A program made the translations under genes and the position numbers. From Nocardioides cavernae (GTDB lineage Bacteria > Actinomycetota > Actinomycetes > Propionibacteriales > Nocardioidaceae): 64,000 nucleotides of DNA. The notes below the pieces were generated by a model that made no database searches, had not been told where the DNA came from, and saw only the letters and a program-made list of their open reading frames with translations. Location: assembly GCF_013410035.1 (NCBI RefSeq), contig NZ_JACCBW010000002.1, positions 186,001 to 250,000 on the forward strand. Direction: 5' to 3'. The stretch's first letter is position 1. Each line of letters starts with the position of its first letter. Positions 56,295-64,000 of this stretch are shown in pieces.

Positions 56295-57089
56295 TCAGAC
56301 GTGTCCGCTGAGCTGCGCCAGGCGCAGCTCGAGGCGGTTGAGCAGCTCGGTCGCGGCCTTCTCCGGCATGGCCGAGCGCTTGTCGCCACCCTGTGCGCAG
56401 ACCGGGAGGACGTCGATGGACAGCTTGGCGCCGCCCGCCAGGGCGCGCAGCTCGTCGAGCTTGTCGCCGAACGGCGAGCCGCTGCCCGGGGAGTAGTAGC
56501 GCACGGCCGCGTCCACGTCGTCGGCGAAGAGGTCGGCCTTCGTCACCGCGACGACCAGCCAGGTGGGTCGCTCCCGGCGTACGGCCATGCTGGCGATGCG
56601 GTGGGCGGTGATCGCCCAGTCCTCGAGCTCCGCGGCGAGCTGCTCCTCGCGGGTGGCGAGCGCGGCGCCGGTGGTGCCGCCGGTGCGGCGCGGGGTGGCG
56701 TACCCGTGGGCGACCACGTGCAGCACGCCGTCGACGGGGTCGTCGTGGAAGACCTCGTCGAGCGCCCCGAGGCGGGTCGCCGCGTTCTCGCCCGGGACCA
56801 CCCGGAAGCGGTAGCCGCGCAGCCGGGCGGCACGGCGCGTACGCCTCTCCATCACCGCGGAGCCGACCTCCTGGCCGGCCTGCTCGGACGTCTGGGAGCT
56901 CGCGCGCCGCGACAGCCGGTCGGCCAGCCGGGTCTTGCCGACACCCGTCATGCCGGTCACCGCGACGGTCGGGTAGCGGTGCCGGAGCAGGCGCGAGGCG
57001 CGTTCGGGGGCCTGGGAGAGCGCGGCGAGCGCACCCCCGGCGATGGTCGTGCCGAGGGCTGCCCGGCCGTGCCGCAACGGTGACTGCAT
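56295..57089 (-). CDS. P-loop GTPase-like protein
   Basis: 264 aa. Walker A GMTGVGKTRLADRLSRR near residue 47, a DPVDGVLHVVAHG switch/G3-like region and the G4-like TKAD in LVVAVTKADLFADDVD show a TRAFAC-type GTPase fold. DVLPVCAQGGDK may be the G5 region. The start is ATG 57089 behind GGAGGA. A short Gly/Ala-rich N-terminus (GTTIAGGALAALSQAPERASRLL) could associate with membranes. It is co-transcribed with the DUF1648 gene. The cellular role is unknown. Confidence 0.75.
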   Translation of the reverse strand: MQSPLRHGRAALGTTIAGGALAALSQAPERASRLLRHRYPTVAVTGMTGVGKTRLADRLSRRASSQTSEQAGQEVGSAVMERRTRRAARLRGYRFRVVPGENAATRLGALDEVFHDDPVDGVLHVVAHGYATPRRTGGTTGAALATREEQLAAELEDWAITAHRIASMAVRRERPTWLVVAVTKADLFADDVDAAVRYYSPGSGSPFGDKLDELRALAGGAKLSIDVLPVCAQGGDKRSAMPEKAATELLNRLELRLAQLSGHV

Positions 57090-57215
57090 GCGCCCATCCT
57101 CCCCGACGGCGGGTCGTGTGCCGCGCCGGCCGGTGTCCGGGTTGGCCAGGCCACCACCCATCTTGGACAATGGCGAGGACCCCTGATCCCGCGCGAGAGG
57201 CCAGCTCCCACCGAC

Positions 57216-57746
57216 ATGGACACCGAGAACCGCCCCGTCCTGACCGGGCTCATCGCCCTGGTCGGCGTCGCCGTGGCCATCGGCCTGCTGGGTGGCCTCG
57301 CCGTTCTCGTGGGCGTGAAGGCCACCGGCATCGGTGAGACGACTGCCGCCCGCGACGACAGCGGTGCGTCGGCGACGTTCAACCTGCCGAAGCCCAGCGA
57401 GACCAGCAGCGAGAGCGCGACCCTCGACCCGGTCGAGACCACGCCCGGCAGCGAGACGACGAGCGAGGCCCCCGCCGACGGCATCGCGCTGACCACCGCC
57501 CAGGAGTCGGTCTCGCCGATGCAGCAGATCACCCTGACCGGCACCTACCGGGGCGGCGAGGGGGCGATCCTGCAGGTGCAGCGCATGGAGAACGAGTCCT
57601 GGACCGACTTCCCGGTCACGATGTCGGTGAGCGGCGGCACCTTCTCCACCTACGTGCTGACCGCCCGCACCGGTCCCAACAAGTTCCGCGTGGTCGACAC
57701 CGACTCCGACGCCGTCTCCAACGAGGTCACGGTGACCGTGGGCTGA
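57216..57746 (+). CDS. Membrane-anchored exported protein, function unknown
   Basis: 176 aa. One N-terminal membrane helix (VLTGLIALVGVAVAIGLLGGLAVLVGV), a Ser/Thr/Glu-rich linker (about residues 50-88), then a compact beta-rich domain (SPMQQITLTGTYRGGEGAILQVQRMENESWTDFPVTMSVSGGTFSTYV) of immunoglobulin-like pattern. It would sit outside the membrane. Its last 20 bases overlap the convergent MFS gene. No close family recognised. Confidence 0.7.
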   Translation: MDTENRPVLTGLIALVGVAVAIGLLGGLAVLVGVKATGIGETTAARDDSGASATFNLPKPSETSSESATLDPVETTPGSETTSEAPADGIALTTAQESVSPMQQITLTGTYRGGEGAILQVQRMENESWTDFPVTMSVSGGTFSTYVLTARTGPNKFRVVDTDSDAVSNEVTVTVG

Positions 57747-58959
57747 GCGCCGCGTCCTGCGAGCGCGTACGCGCGACGTCGACGCGGTGGGTCCAGTAGC
57801 CGACCCAGCCGGTCCCGGCCAGCGCGAGGAGCCCCACGACGAGGCACGCGGTCGCGAGCGGGGCGACCGCGGCGACGGCGCTGACCAGCACCGGGCCGCC
57901 GGTGTTGCCGATGTCGCCGCACAGCCGCCACGCGCCGAGGAACTGCGAGCGGCCCGCGGTCGGTGCGGCGTCGGCGCCGAGGGTCATCACGATGCCGGCG
58001 CCCAGACCGTTCCCGGCCGCGATCAGCGCCATCACCAGCGCGACCGACCACGCGGCGGTGGCCAGCGGCAGGAGCAGGCAGGACACGGCCATCGACGCGA
58101 CGACGGGCACCGCCACGTGCATCCGGCCGCGGGTGTCCATCAGCCAGCCGCCCGGCCACATCAGGGCGACGTCGAGCGCCGCTGCTCCGGCGAAGATCAA
58201 CGACGTCGTCGACGCCGACAGGCCGACGTGGTCGGCCCACAGCGGCAGCAGGCTCAGCCGCAACGAACGGCTCATCCCGAGGATCACCACGGCGCTGCCC
58301 AGCGTGGCGAGGACGCGCCGGTGGTCCCGGATGACCGTCCAGACGGAGACGTGGCCGGTCACCCGCGCCTCCGCGCGCCGTTGCTCGCCGAGGTCGGGCA
58401 TCAGCCCCGCGAGCAGGGCCGCCGCGACCGACATCGCGGCACCGAGCCAGAAGACGCTGGAGATCCCGGAGAGCTGGATGATCCCGGCGCCGACCAGCGG
58501 CCCGACGAGCACGCCGATCCGGTAGGAGCCGCCGAGGAACGACATCCCTCGCGCCCGGTGGGTCACCGGGACGACGTCGATCATGAACCCCTGCCGGGCG
58601 ATGAGGAAGAGGGTCCAGCAGGTGCCGCTCAGCAGGACGCCCACCGCGAGGCCGACGACCGAGTCGGTCAGTGCGGCGAAGACCATCGCGCAGGCGTCGA
58701 GGAGGCCCGCGGCCACCAGGGCACGCCGCTCCCCGATCCGCGCGATCAGGGCACCCGACGGCAGGCTCGCGACGAGCTGGCCGATGCCGAGGAGCGCGAC
58801 GATCGCGGCTGCGACGCTGACGTCGGCGCCCAGCTCACGTGCCCGGATCGCGAGCACCGGGAGGATGGCGCCGTGGCCGATCGCGGAGACGATCGAGGGG
58901 CCGTACGCCACCAGCGCGATGTCGCGGAAGCGGAACGCGGCGTCCCCCGAGGTGCTCAC
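57727..58959 (-). CDS. MFS transporter
   Basis: 410 aa, 12 predicted helices; the loop motif reads GALIARIGERRALVAAG and a second conserved stretch is FLGGSYRIGVLVGPLVGAG. The start is set at GTG 58959, since TAGCGT lies exactly six bases before it; the GTG two codons earlier would lie within this spacer. Probably drug or metabolite efflux. It is divergent from the M3 peptidase gene. Confidence 0.87.
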   Translation of the reverse strand: MSTSGDAAFRFRDIALVAYGPSIVSAIGHGAILPVLAIRARELGADVSVAAAIVALLGIGQLVASLPSGALIARIGERRALVAAGLLDACAMVFAALTDSVVGLAVGVLLSGTCWTLFLIARQGFMIDVVPVTHRARGMSFLGGSYRIGVLVGPLVGAGIIQLSGISSVFWLGAAMSVAAALLAGLMPDLGEQRRAEARVTGHVSVWTVIRDHRRVLATLGSAVVILGMSRSLRLSLLPLWADHVGLSASTTSLIFAGAAALDVALMWPGGWLMDTRGRMHVAVPVVASMAVSCLLLPLATAAWSVALVMALIAAGNGLGAGIVMTLGADAAPTAGRSQFLGAWRLCGDIGNTGGPVLVSAVAAVAPLATACLVVGLLALAGTGWVGYWTHRVDVARTRSQDAALSPRSP

Positions 58960-58965
58960 CCGCAC

Positions 58966-58971
58966 ACGCTA
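58966..58971 (-). promoter_or_regulatory. Leaderless -10 element of the MFS gene
   Basis: TAGCGT on the minus strand, six bases before the GTG at 58959. It decides the start codon choice. Confidence 0.5.
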
Positions 58972-59048
58972 CGCGCGGTCTCCGGGGCCACCGGGGCCGT
59001 ACCCCCGTGGTGGATCCGAACCCGGTGGAGACCGTCGCACCGCACCCG

Positions 59049-59054
59049 TAGGCT
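59049..59054 (+). promoter_or_regulatory. Leaderless -10 element of the M3 peptidase gene
   Basis: TAGGCT, six bases before the GTG at 59061; no ribosome binding site between. Confidence 0.5.
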
Positions 59055-59060
59055 CGCCGC

Positions 59061-61001
59061 GTGGCTCCCGAACTGCGCACGACCGACGCCCCGCTCGCCC
59101 CGATCGACCTCCCCGGGGGAGGTGACTGGCTGTCCTGGGTGGCCGAGCGCTGCGAGGCCGAGCTCGCAGAGGCGCAGCGGCAGGTCGGGCTGGTCAAGGC
59201 CGGCTCCTCCGACGCCCCGGTCGTCCTCGACGCCTGGAACAGGGCGGAGACCGCGATCGCCAACGCCGAGTCCGTCGCCCTGTGGGCCGAGGTCCACCCC
59301 GACGCCGCCGTCCGCGACCGCGCCGACGAGCTGAGCCAGGACGTGCAGAAGTACGTCACCGAGCTGGGCCTCGACCGCGACCTGTTCGCCGCCCTCGACG
59401 GCCTCGACCCGGCCGGGCTCGACGACGACGCGCGTCGCGTGCTCGACCACACCCTGCGCGACTTCCGCCGCTCCGGCGTCGACCGCGACGAGGCCACCCG
59501 CGACCGGCTGCGCGAGCTCAGCGAGCAGGGGGTGAAGCTGTCGCAGGACTTCGGCCGCCACATCCGCGACGACGTGCGGTCCATCCGCATCGCGCCCGAG
59601 CGCCTGGCCGGCCTGCCCGAGGACTACCGCGCCGCCCACCCGGCCGACGACGACGGGCTGGTCACCCTCACCACCGACTACCCCGACCTGGTGCCGTTCG
59701 TGACCTTCGGCTCCGACGGCGACGCCCGCCGCGAGCTGTCGCTGGCCGCCAACAACGTCGCCTGGCCCGCCAACGACCAGGTCCTCCAGGACCTCCTGGC
59801 CGTGCGCCGCGAGACCGCGGAGCTGCTCGGCTACGACTCGTGGCCCGACTACGACACCGAGGTCAAGATGATCGGCAGCGGCCAGGCCGTCGCCGACTTC
59901 ATCGACCGTGTCGGCGACGCCGCCAAGGAGCGCGCGGGCGAGGAGGTCGCGGTGCTGCTCGAGCGCAAGCGGGCCGACGTGCCCGACGCCGACGCGGTGA
60001 TGACCTACGACTCGCGCTACTACGGAGAGCTGGTCCGGCGCGAGCAGTACGACGTCGACGGCCAGGTCGTACGCACCTACTTCCCGTTCGAGCAGGTCCG
60101 CCAGGGCCTCCTCGACGTCACCGGCCGGCTCTTCGGGCTGGAGTGGACCCCGGTGCCGGCCGACGAGGCCCGCACCTGGCACGACGAGGTCGCCAGCTAC
60201 GACGTCGGCCTCGGCGGCACCCGGATCGGCCGGATCCACCTCGACCTCCACCCGCGCGAGGGCAAGTTCAAGCACGCCGCCCAGTTCGACATGGTCAAGG
60301 GGATCGCGGGCCGCCAGCTGCCCGAGGGCGTGCTGGTCTGCAACTTCAACCGCGGCCTGATGGAGCACGACGAGGTCGTCACCCTCTTCCACGAGTTCGG
60401 GCACCTCGTCCACCACGTCCTCGCCGGGCAGGGCGACTGGGCCCGCTTCTCCGGGGTCGCGACCGAGTGGGACTTCGTCGAGGCGCCCAGCCAGATGCTC
60501 GAGGAGTGGGCGTGGGACGCCGACGTGCTCGCCACGTTCGCCCGCAGCGCCGCCGGCGAGACGATCCCGGCCGACCTGGTGGCGGCGATGCGCCGCGCCG
60601 ACCACTTCGGCAAGGGCCTCTACGCCGTCCAGCAGATGTCGTACGCCGCGCGGTCCTACTGGTTCCACGCCGGCCCGCACGACGACCTCACCGCCTACGG
60701 CGACGAGCTGCAGCGTCGCTACTCGGTGTTCCCGCCGCTCGAGGGCGCGCACATGCACTGCGCCTTCGGCCACCTCGACGGCTACTCCTCGGGCTACTAC
60801 ACCTACATGTGGTCGCTCGTCATCGCCAAGGACCTCTTCTCCGCCTTCGACGACGACGACCTCTTCGCCCCCGACGTGGCCCACGCCTACCGCGACAAGG
60901 TGCTGGCGATGGGCGGCCGCAAGGACGCCGCCGACCTCGTCGCCGACTTCCTGGGCCGGCCCTACTCCTTCGACAGCTGGGCTGCCTGGCTCGCCGAGTA
61001 G
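59061..61001 (+). CDS. M3-family metallopeptidase (oligopeptidase)
   Basis: 646 aa thimet-oligopeptidase-type zinc peptidase that degrades short peptides in the cytosol. The zinc site VTLFHEFGHLVHHVLAG (HExxH) is at about residue 443, followed by FVEAPSQMLEEWAWD carrying the third ligand Glu, and HCAFGHLDGYSSGYYTYMWS with the substrate-binding Tyr and His. No signal peptide. GTG start behind a leaderless -10 box. REP-like repeats begin 13 bases after the stop. Confidence 0.93.
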   Translation: MAPELRTTDAPLAPIDLPGGGDWLSWVAERCEAELAEAQRQVGLVKAGSSDAPVVLDAWNRAETAIANAESVALWAEVHPDAAVRDRADELSQDVQKYVTELGLDRDLFAALDGLDPAGLDDDARRVLDHTLRDFRRSGVDRDEATRDRLRELSEQGVKLSQDFGRHIRDDVRSIRIAPERLAGLPEDYRAAHPADDDGLVTLTTDYPDLVPFVTFGSDGDARRELSLAANNVAWPANDQVLQDLLAVRRETAELLGYDSWPDYDTEVKMIGSGQAVADFIDRVGDAAKERAGEEVAVLLERKRADVPDADAVMTYDSRYYGELVRREQYDVDGQVVRTYFPFEQVRQGLLDVTGRLFGLEWTPVPADEARTWHDEVASYDVGLGGTRIGRIHLDLHPREGKFKHAAQFDMVKGIAGRQLPEGVLVCNFNRGLMEHDEVVTLFHEFGHLVHHVLAGQGDWARFSGVATEWDFVEAPSQMLEEWAWDADVLATFARSAAGETIPADLVAAMRRADHFGKGLYAVQQMSYAARSYWFHAGPHDDLTAYGDELQRRYSVFPPLEGAHMHCAFGHLDGYSSGYYTYMWSLVIAKDLFSAFDDDDLFAPDVAHAYRDKVLAMGGRKDAADLVADFLGRPYSFDSWAAWLAE

Positions 61002-61014
61002 TCCGCCCCCTCGT

Positions 61015-61150
61015 AGGTGGTCGAGTGCCGAGCGAGGCTCGGTGCAGGTGGTCGAGTGCCGAGCGAGGGACGAGCGAGGTGTATCGAGACCCGGCCTCGG
61101 GTGTAGGTGGTCGAGTGCCGAGCGAGGGACGAGCGAGGTGTATCGAGACC
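61015..61150 (+). repeat. Cluster of REP-like repeats, upstream side
   Basis: A shortened copy at about 61015-61042, then two near-identical 46-bp copies at 61046-61091 and 61105-61150. Each runs from AGGTGGTCGAGTGCCGAGCG to GTATCGAGACC; the GGTCTCGAT/ATCGAGACC and CTCGACCACC ends are known from dispersed palindromic repeats in Nocardioides-type genomes. Confidence 0.8.
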
Positions 61151-61210
61151 TGTCCACAGATCGCGCGACGCGCCTGTCCCCGAGCAGGCCCGGTCTGTGA
61201 CTCTCGACAG

Positions 61211-61501
61211 GTGACCGCTTACGTCTACATGCTGCGCTGTGCCGACGGCTCGCTCTACGTCGGCAGCCCCCGGTTGCTGGAGGCCCGCGTGCACCAGCAC
61301 CAGATCGGGATGGGCGCGGACCACACGAGGAACCGCAGACCGGTCGAGCTGGTCTGGCACGAGGAGTACGAGAAGCCGTCCCAGGCGTTCGCCCGCGAGA
61401 AGCAGGTCCAGAACTGGAGCCGCGCCAAGAGGCTGGCGCTCATCGCCGGGGATTACGAGGGCCTGCCTGCGCTGGCGAAGAAGGACTTCACCGACAGGTA
61501 G
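61211..61501 (+). CDS. GIY-YIG-family nuclease (UPF0213-type)
   Basis: 96 aa. YVYMLRCADGSLYVGS is the GIY-YIG core (here VYM and YVG), followed by EARVHQHQ (catalytic Arg), GADHTRNRRPVELVWHEEYEKPSQAFAREKQVQNWSRAKRLALIAG with the conserved metal-binding Glu in REKQ. Single-domain proteins like this may act on DNA ends or structures. GTG start; REP-like repeats flank it on both sides and no other gene shares the unit. Confidence 0.88.
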   Translation: MTAYVYMLRCADGSLYVGSPRLLEARVHQHQIGMGADHTRNRRPVELVWHEEYEKPSQAFAREKQVQNWSRAKRLALIAGDYEGLPALAKKDFTDR

Positions 61502-61513
61502 GCGGTAGGAGTG

Positions 61514-61618
61514 GGTCTCGATATGCCGGCTCGCTGGCGCTCGCCGGCTACTCGACCACCTGGGCCAATGTTGGTGGTCGAGTGCCGAGCGAGGGACGAG
61601 CGAGGTGTATCGAGACCC
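61514..61618. repeat. REP-like repeats, downstream side (one inverted, one direct)
   Basis: An inverted variant at 61514-61560 (GGTCTCGATATGCCGGCTCG ... CTCGACCACC) faces a direct copy at 61573-61618 (GGTGGTCGAGTGCCGAGCGA ... ATCGAGACCC). The two could pair into a long hairpin and lie just after the M28 gene end, where they may also terminate transcription. Confidence 0.78.
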
Positions 61619-61632
61619 ACCTGGGGGTCCTC

Positions 61633-63060
61633 CTACGAGGTGGTGACCGAGGCGTCGTCGAGCACGAAGCTCGTCTGCAGCGACGCGTCCTCGTTCATCA
61701 GGAAGCGGACGGTCACGGTCTTCCCGCGGTAGGCCAGCAGGCTGTGGCTGAACTGCGTGTAGGTCGCGCTGGTCCCGACGTTGCTGAAGGTCTTCAGCGT
61801 GGTCGCCGTGCCACCGCTGACGACCTGCACCTTCAGGGTGTCGTACGCCGTCGACCCGGACTCGGCGGTGTCGGTGCGGATCCAGTAGCCGAGCGAGGCG
61901 GCGGTGGCGTTCGCCGGGATGGTGACCTGCTGCGAGACGTTCTCCGACGACGTGCTCCCGTTGCCGCCGAGCCACGCCTTCCACGTACCCGTGCGTGCCG
62001 GGCGGCTGCTGTTGCTGGTGATCGGGCCGGACGTGCCGCCCCAGCCCGTCGCGCCGGACTCGAAACCGGGGTTGGCGAGCAGGTTGGTGCCCGTCGGCGG
62101 CAGCGTGGTGCCGAAGTCCTTGTCGGCGTAGAGCCAGACCATGTGGCCGATCATGTCGAGGTTGCGGTCCAGCGCCGTGGTGTTGATGTTGGAGATCGTG
62201 TCGCAGGAGCGGTGGTAGCAGGGGTCGAACGCCTGCCCGGCCGTCCCGCCCCACTTCGACGCCTGGGCGGAGGTCTTCGTGGTCTCACCGCCGGAGTACA
62301 TGCCGGTCGTCGCGATGCCGTAGCTGCGGAACGACGCGTGGTCCGAGCGGCCCTGCACGTCGATGTACTCCCACGGGATGCCCTTGGACGTGTAGTACGC
62401 CGTCATCGCGTCGCGCGCCCCGTTGCCCACCGGGTTGTCGTCGTAGACGAAGTAGCCCGGGTTGGGCGAGCCGACCATGTCGTAGTTCATGTAGAGGTCG
62501 ATGCGGTCCTTGTCGGCCGTCGACAGGTTGCGCATGTAGTGGTTGGAGCCGAGCAGCCCCTGCTCCTCCGCACCCCACCACGCGAACCGCAGGTGGTTCT
62601 TCGCGGTGTTCCCGCTCGCCGCCCAGGCGAGCGCGGCCTCGAGGATCGCCGCGGAGCCGGTGCCGTTGTCGTTGATGCCGGGCCCGGCCGAGACGCTGTC
62701 GAGGTGGGCACCCGTCATCACCACGTGCTCCGCGTCGCCGCCGGGCCAGTCGGCGACGAGGTTGTACGACGTCCCCGAGGACGTCGAGAACTGCTGGACC
62801 TGCGTGGTGTAGCCGGCGGCGTCGAGCTTGGCCTTCACCCAGTCGAGCGAGGCCTTGTAGCCCGGCCTGCCGGTCGCGCGGTTGCCGCCGTTGGCGGTGG
62901 CGATCGACTGGAGCTGCTGCAGGTGCGCGGTGACGTTGGTGATGCTGAGGTCCGGCGAGGGCGCCGCGGCGGCGGGCGCGGTGCCGACGGCGACGAGGGC
63001 ACCCGCGACGAGGGCGCCGGCCGCGACGGCGGACAGGGCGGGCGTACGGAATGAGCGCAT
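61633..63060 (-). CDS. Secreted M28 aminopeptidase with C-terminal beta-domain
   Basis: 475 aa. Signal peptide of about 33 residues (LSAVAAGALVAGALVAVGTAPAAAA), then an M28A zinc aminopeptidase like the Streptomyces griseus enzyme: GAHLDSV, GINDNGTGSAAIL, WWGAEEQGLLGS, DMVGSPNPG and CYHRSCDT hold the two zinc ions and catalytic Glu. From about residue 325 a separate domain starts at [15 protein letters not shown]; it is a carbohydrate-binding-like beta-sandwich also present in the next gene. It releases N-terminal residues from peptides outside the cell. Confidence 0.93.
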   Translation of the reverse strand: MRSFRTPALSAVAAGALVAGALVAVGTAPAAAAPSPDLSITNVTAHLQQLQSIATANGGNRATGRPGYKASLDWVKAKLDAAGYTTQVQQFSTSSGTSYNLVADWPGGDAEHVVMTGAHLDSVSAGPGINDNGTGSAAILEAALAWAASGNTAKNHLRFAWWGAEEQGLLGSNHYMRNLSTADKDRIDLYMNYDMVGSPNPGYFVYDDNPVGNGARDAMTAYYTSKGIPWEYIDVQGRSDHASFRSYGIATTGMYSGGETTKTSAQASKWGGTAGQAFDPCYHRSCDTISNINTTALDRNLDMIGHMVWLYADKDFGTTLPPTGTNLLANPGFESGATGWGGTSGPITSNSSRPARTGTWKAWLGGNGSTSSENVSQQVTIPANATAASLGYWIRTDTAESGSTAYDTLKVQVVSGGTATTLKTFSNVGTSATYTQFSHSLLAYRGKTVTVRFLMNEDASLQTSFVLDDASVTTS

Positions 63061-63136
63061 GTCTTCTCCCGAGAGGTGGAATGGGTGAGGGGACGGGGCA
63101 GCAGAGCCGCCCCGCCCCCTCAGGAGCTGCGTGACG

Positions 63137-64000
63137 TCAGGAGACGTTCAGCGCGGTGTCGTCGACCACGAAGCTGGTCTGGAGCGAGGAGTCCTCGGTC
63201 GACGTGAAGCGGATGGTGACCGTCCGCCCCTTGTACGCCGTCAGGTTGTGCGAGTACTGCGTGTAGGTCGCGTTGGTCCCGACGTTGGTGAACGTGCGCA
63301 GCGTCGTGGCGGTCGAGCCGTCCACCACCTGCACCCGCATCCGGTCGTACGCCGTCGAGCCGGACTCGGCGGTGTCGGTGCGGACCCAGTACGACAGCGT
63401 CGCCGCCGTCGCGGAGGACGGGATCGTCACGGTCTGGTTGACCGTCTCGGTGCTGGACGAGCCGTTGCCGCCGAGCCAGAGCTTCCACGAACCCGAGCGG
63501 GCCGGGCGGCCGGTGTTGTTGGTGATCGGTCCCGCGGTGCCGGTCCAGGTCGTCGCGCCGGACTCGAAGCCGGGGTTGCCGAGGAGGTTGCCGCCGGTCG
63601 GCGGCTCGGTCGGCGGCGTGGTGGTGCCACCGCAGGTCGGGTCGGCCGACTGCGCCGGCACGTTGACCGCGTCCCAGGCGTTCTTCACGGCGTTGAACTG
63701 GGCGCAGGTGCTGTCCAGGTTCTTCGCCGCGGTGAGCGTCCAGGTGCGGTACTTCGGGTAGTTCGACGACGAGGTCTTCATCAGCATCGCGTTGTAGAGG
63801 ACCTTGATCGCGGCCTGCTCGCCGATGCCGGTGGTCGAGGTGCCGTCGCACTTGGAGACGCCGCCGCGGGAGAGCAGGTAGAACCAGTGGTCGCCCGGGC
63901 CGGCGGCCGCGTGGACCTCGGCGTTGGGGATCGAGCTGGTGTAGCAGGACGGGTCGCCGACGTTGGCCGGGTTGGAGCCGTCACGGATCGGGCCCTGACC
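63137..64000 (-). CDS. M4-type secreted metallopeptidase, C-terminal part
   Basis: Only the last 287 residues are in the window; the gene continues beyond base 64000. [57 protein letters not shown] and the helical end [16 protein letters not shown] match the C-terminal thermolysin-type domain. The HExxH zinc motif lies outside the window. A Thr/Pro linker leads to a 145-residue domain ([15 protein letters not shown] onward) closely similar to that of the M28 neighbour. Likely exported, and involved in the same peptide-scavenging function. Confidence 0.88.
   Translation of the reverse strand, partial: GQGPIRDGSNPANVGDPSCYTSSIPNAEVHAAAGPGDHWFYLLSRGGVSKCDGTSTTGIGEQAAIKVLYNAMLMKTSSSNYPKYRTWTLTAAKNLDSTCAQFNAVKNAWDAVNVPAQSADPTCGGTTTPPTEPPTGGNLLGNPGFESGATTWTGTAGPITNNTGRPARSGSWKLWLGGNGSSSTETVNQTVTIPSSATAATLSYWVRTDTAESGSTAYDRMRVQVVDGSTATTLRTFTNVGTNATYTQYSHNLTAYKGRTVTIRFTSTEDSSLQTSFVVDDTALNVS

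Noticed and set aside
57216-57746. Lipoprotein
   Set aside because: No Cys follows the N-terminal hydrophobic helix, so it is a signal anchor and not a lipobox.
61015-61618. Possible CRISPR array or insertion sequence
   Set aside because: Only five copies, in both orientations, with a protein-coding gene between them; no cas or transposase gene and no terminal repeats of IS type.
1-64000. tRNA, rRNA, prophage, integrase or transposase genes
   Set aside because: No T-loop GGTTCGAATCC-like cloverleaf, rRNA stretch, phage structural gene or recombinase motif was seen by eye. A tRNAscan or Rfam run could still find a small RNA.

Overview
The window is a 64-kb piece of a very GC-rich actinobacterial chromosome, most likely from a Nocardioides-like member of the Nocardioidaceae. 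Pointers are the strong C/G third-position bias, many GTG starts, stop/start overlaps of the ATGA and GTGA type, a bifunctional-type dCTP deaminase, a mycothiol-dependent maleylpyruvate-isomerase-type protein, WXG100-type proteins, and -10 boxes (nAnnnT) placed 6-7 nt before start codons as in leaderless actinobacterial transcripts. I saw no rRNA, tRNA, transposase, integrase or CRISPR array, and no gene-free stretch longer than about 300 bases. The coding layout is ordinary chromosome with several accessory modules.

Layout. 1-5.8 kb: end of a GDSL/SGNH hydrolase gene, dcd, and a five-gene iron-siderophore uptake and reduction operon behind a DtxR/IdeR-type box. 5.8-7.6 kb: a ribbon-helix-helix-like regulator with a regular array of TGATGTCA sites, a DUF4097 beta-repeat protein and a micro-protein. 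7.6-11.3 kb: a very large membrane Fe-S oxidoreductase whose tail carries nine SLFD repeats. 11.4-15.4 kb: a type VII-secretion-type module with three small WXG100-like proteins, a polymorphic-toxin-like effector and two related candidate immunity genes. 15.5-21.3 kb: IclR regulator, two paralogous coiled-coil membrane proteins, hutH and hutU. 21.3-28.5 kb: phosphotransferase-like protein, M48 protease, MFS, two HpcH/HpaI-CitE lyases, an orphan nuoA, DUF1992. 28.6-34.4 kb: a tightly overlapping six-gene operon (VanX-like dipeptidase, alanine racemase, D-Ala-D-Ala ligase, acyltransferase-3, histidine kinase, response regulator) that brings together the activities of vanC-type operons. 34.4-40.6 kb: malQ, PspC, secreted protein, MDMPI protein, MFS, M20 peptidase. 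40.7-44 kb: Arg-rich micro-protein, ABC exporter, degenerate protein kinase, nitroreductase. 44-47.8 kb: second half of histidine degradation (M20 amidohydrolase, hutF, hutI). 48-51.1 kb: micro-protein plus a giant LuxR-type ATPase regulator. 51.2-54.3 kb: two thioredoxin-like ferredoxin-family paralogs flanking an Asp-rich repeat peptide and a JmjC-type oxygenase. 54.3-57.1 kb: a second WXG100-like pair, a DUF1648 protein and a P-loop GTPase. 57.2-64 kb: membrane protein, MFS, M3 peptidase, GIY-YIG nuclease inside REP-like repeats, and two secreted proteases sharing a duplicated C-terminal domain.

How the parts connect. The two hut loci lie 22 kb apart, yet each of their three promoter regions carries a similar 16-bp inverted repeat (GTCT-N8-AGAC), so one regulator, plausibly the neighbouring IclR protein, could control all of them. 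The main candidates for something undescribed are the vanC-like D-alanine operon and the repeat-peptide/JmjC/ferredoxin cassette. Next come the T7SS toxin with duplicated immunity domains and the Arg-rich peptide/ABC exporter/kinase operon.
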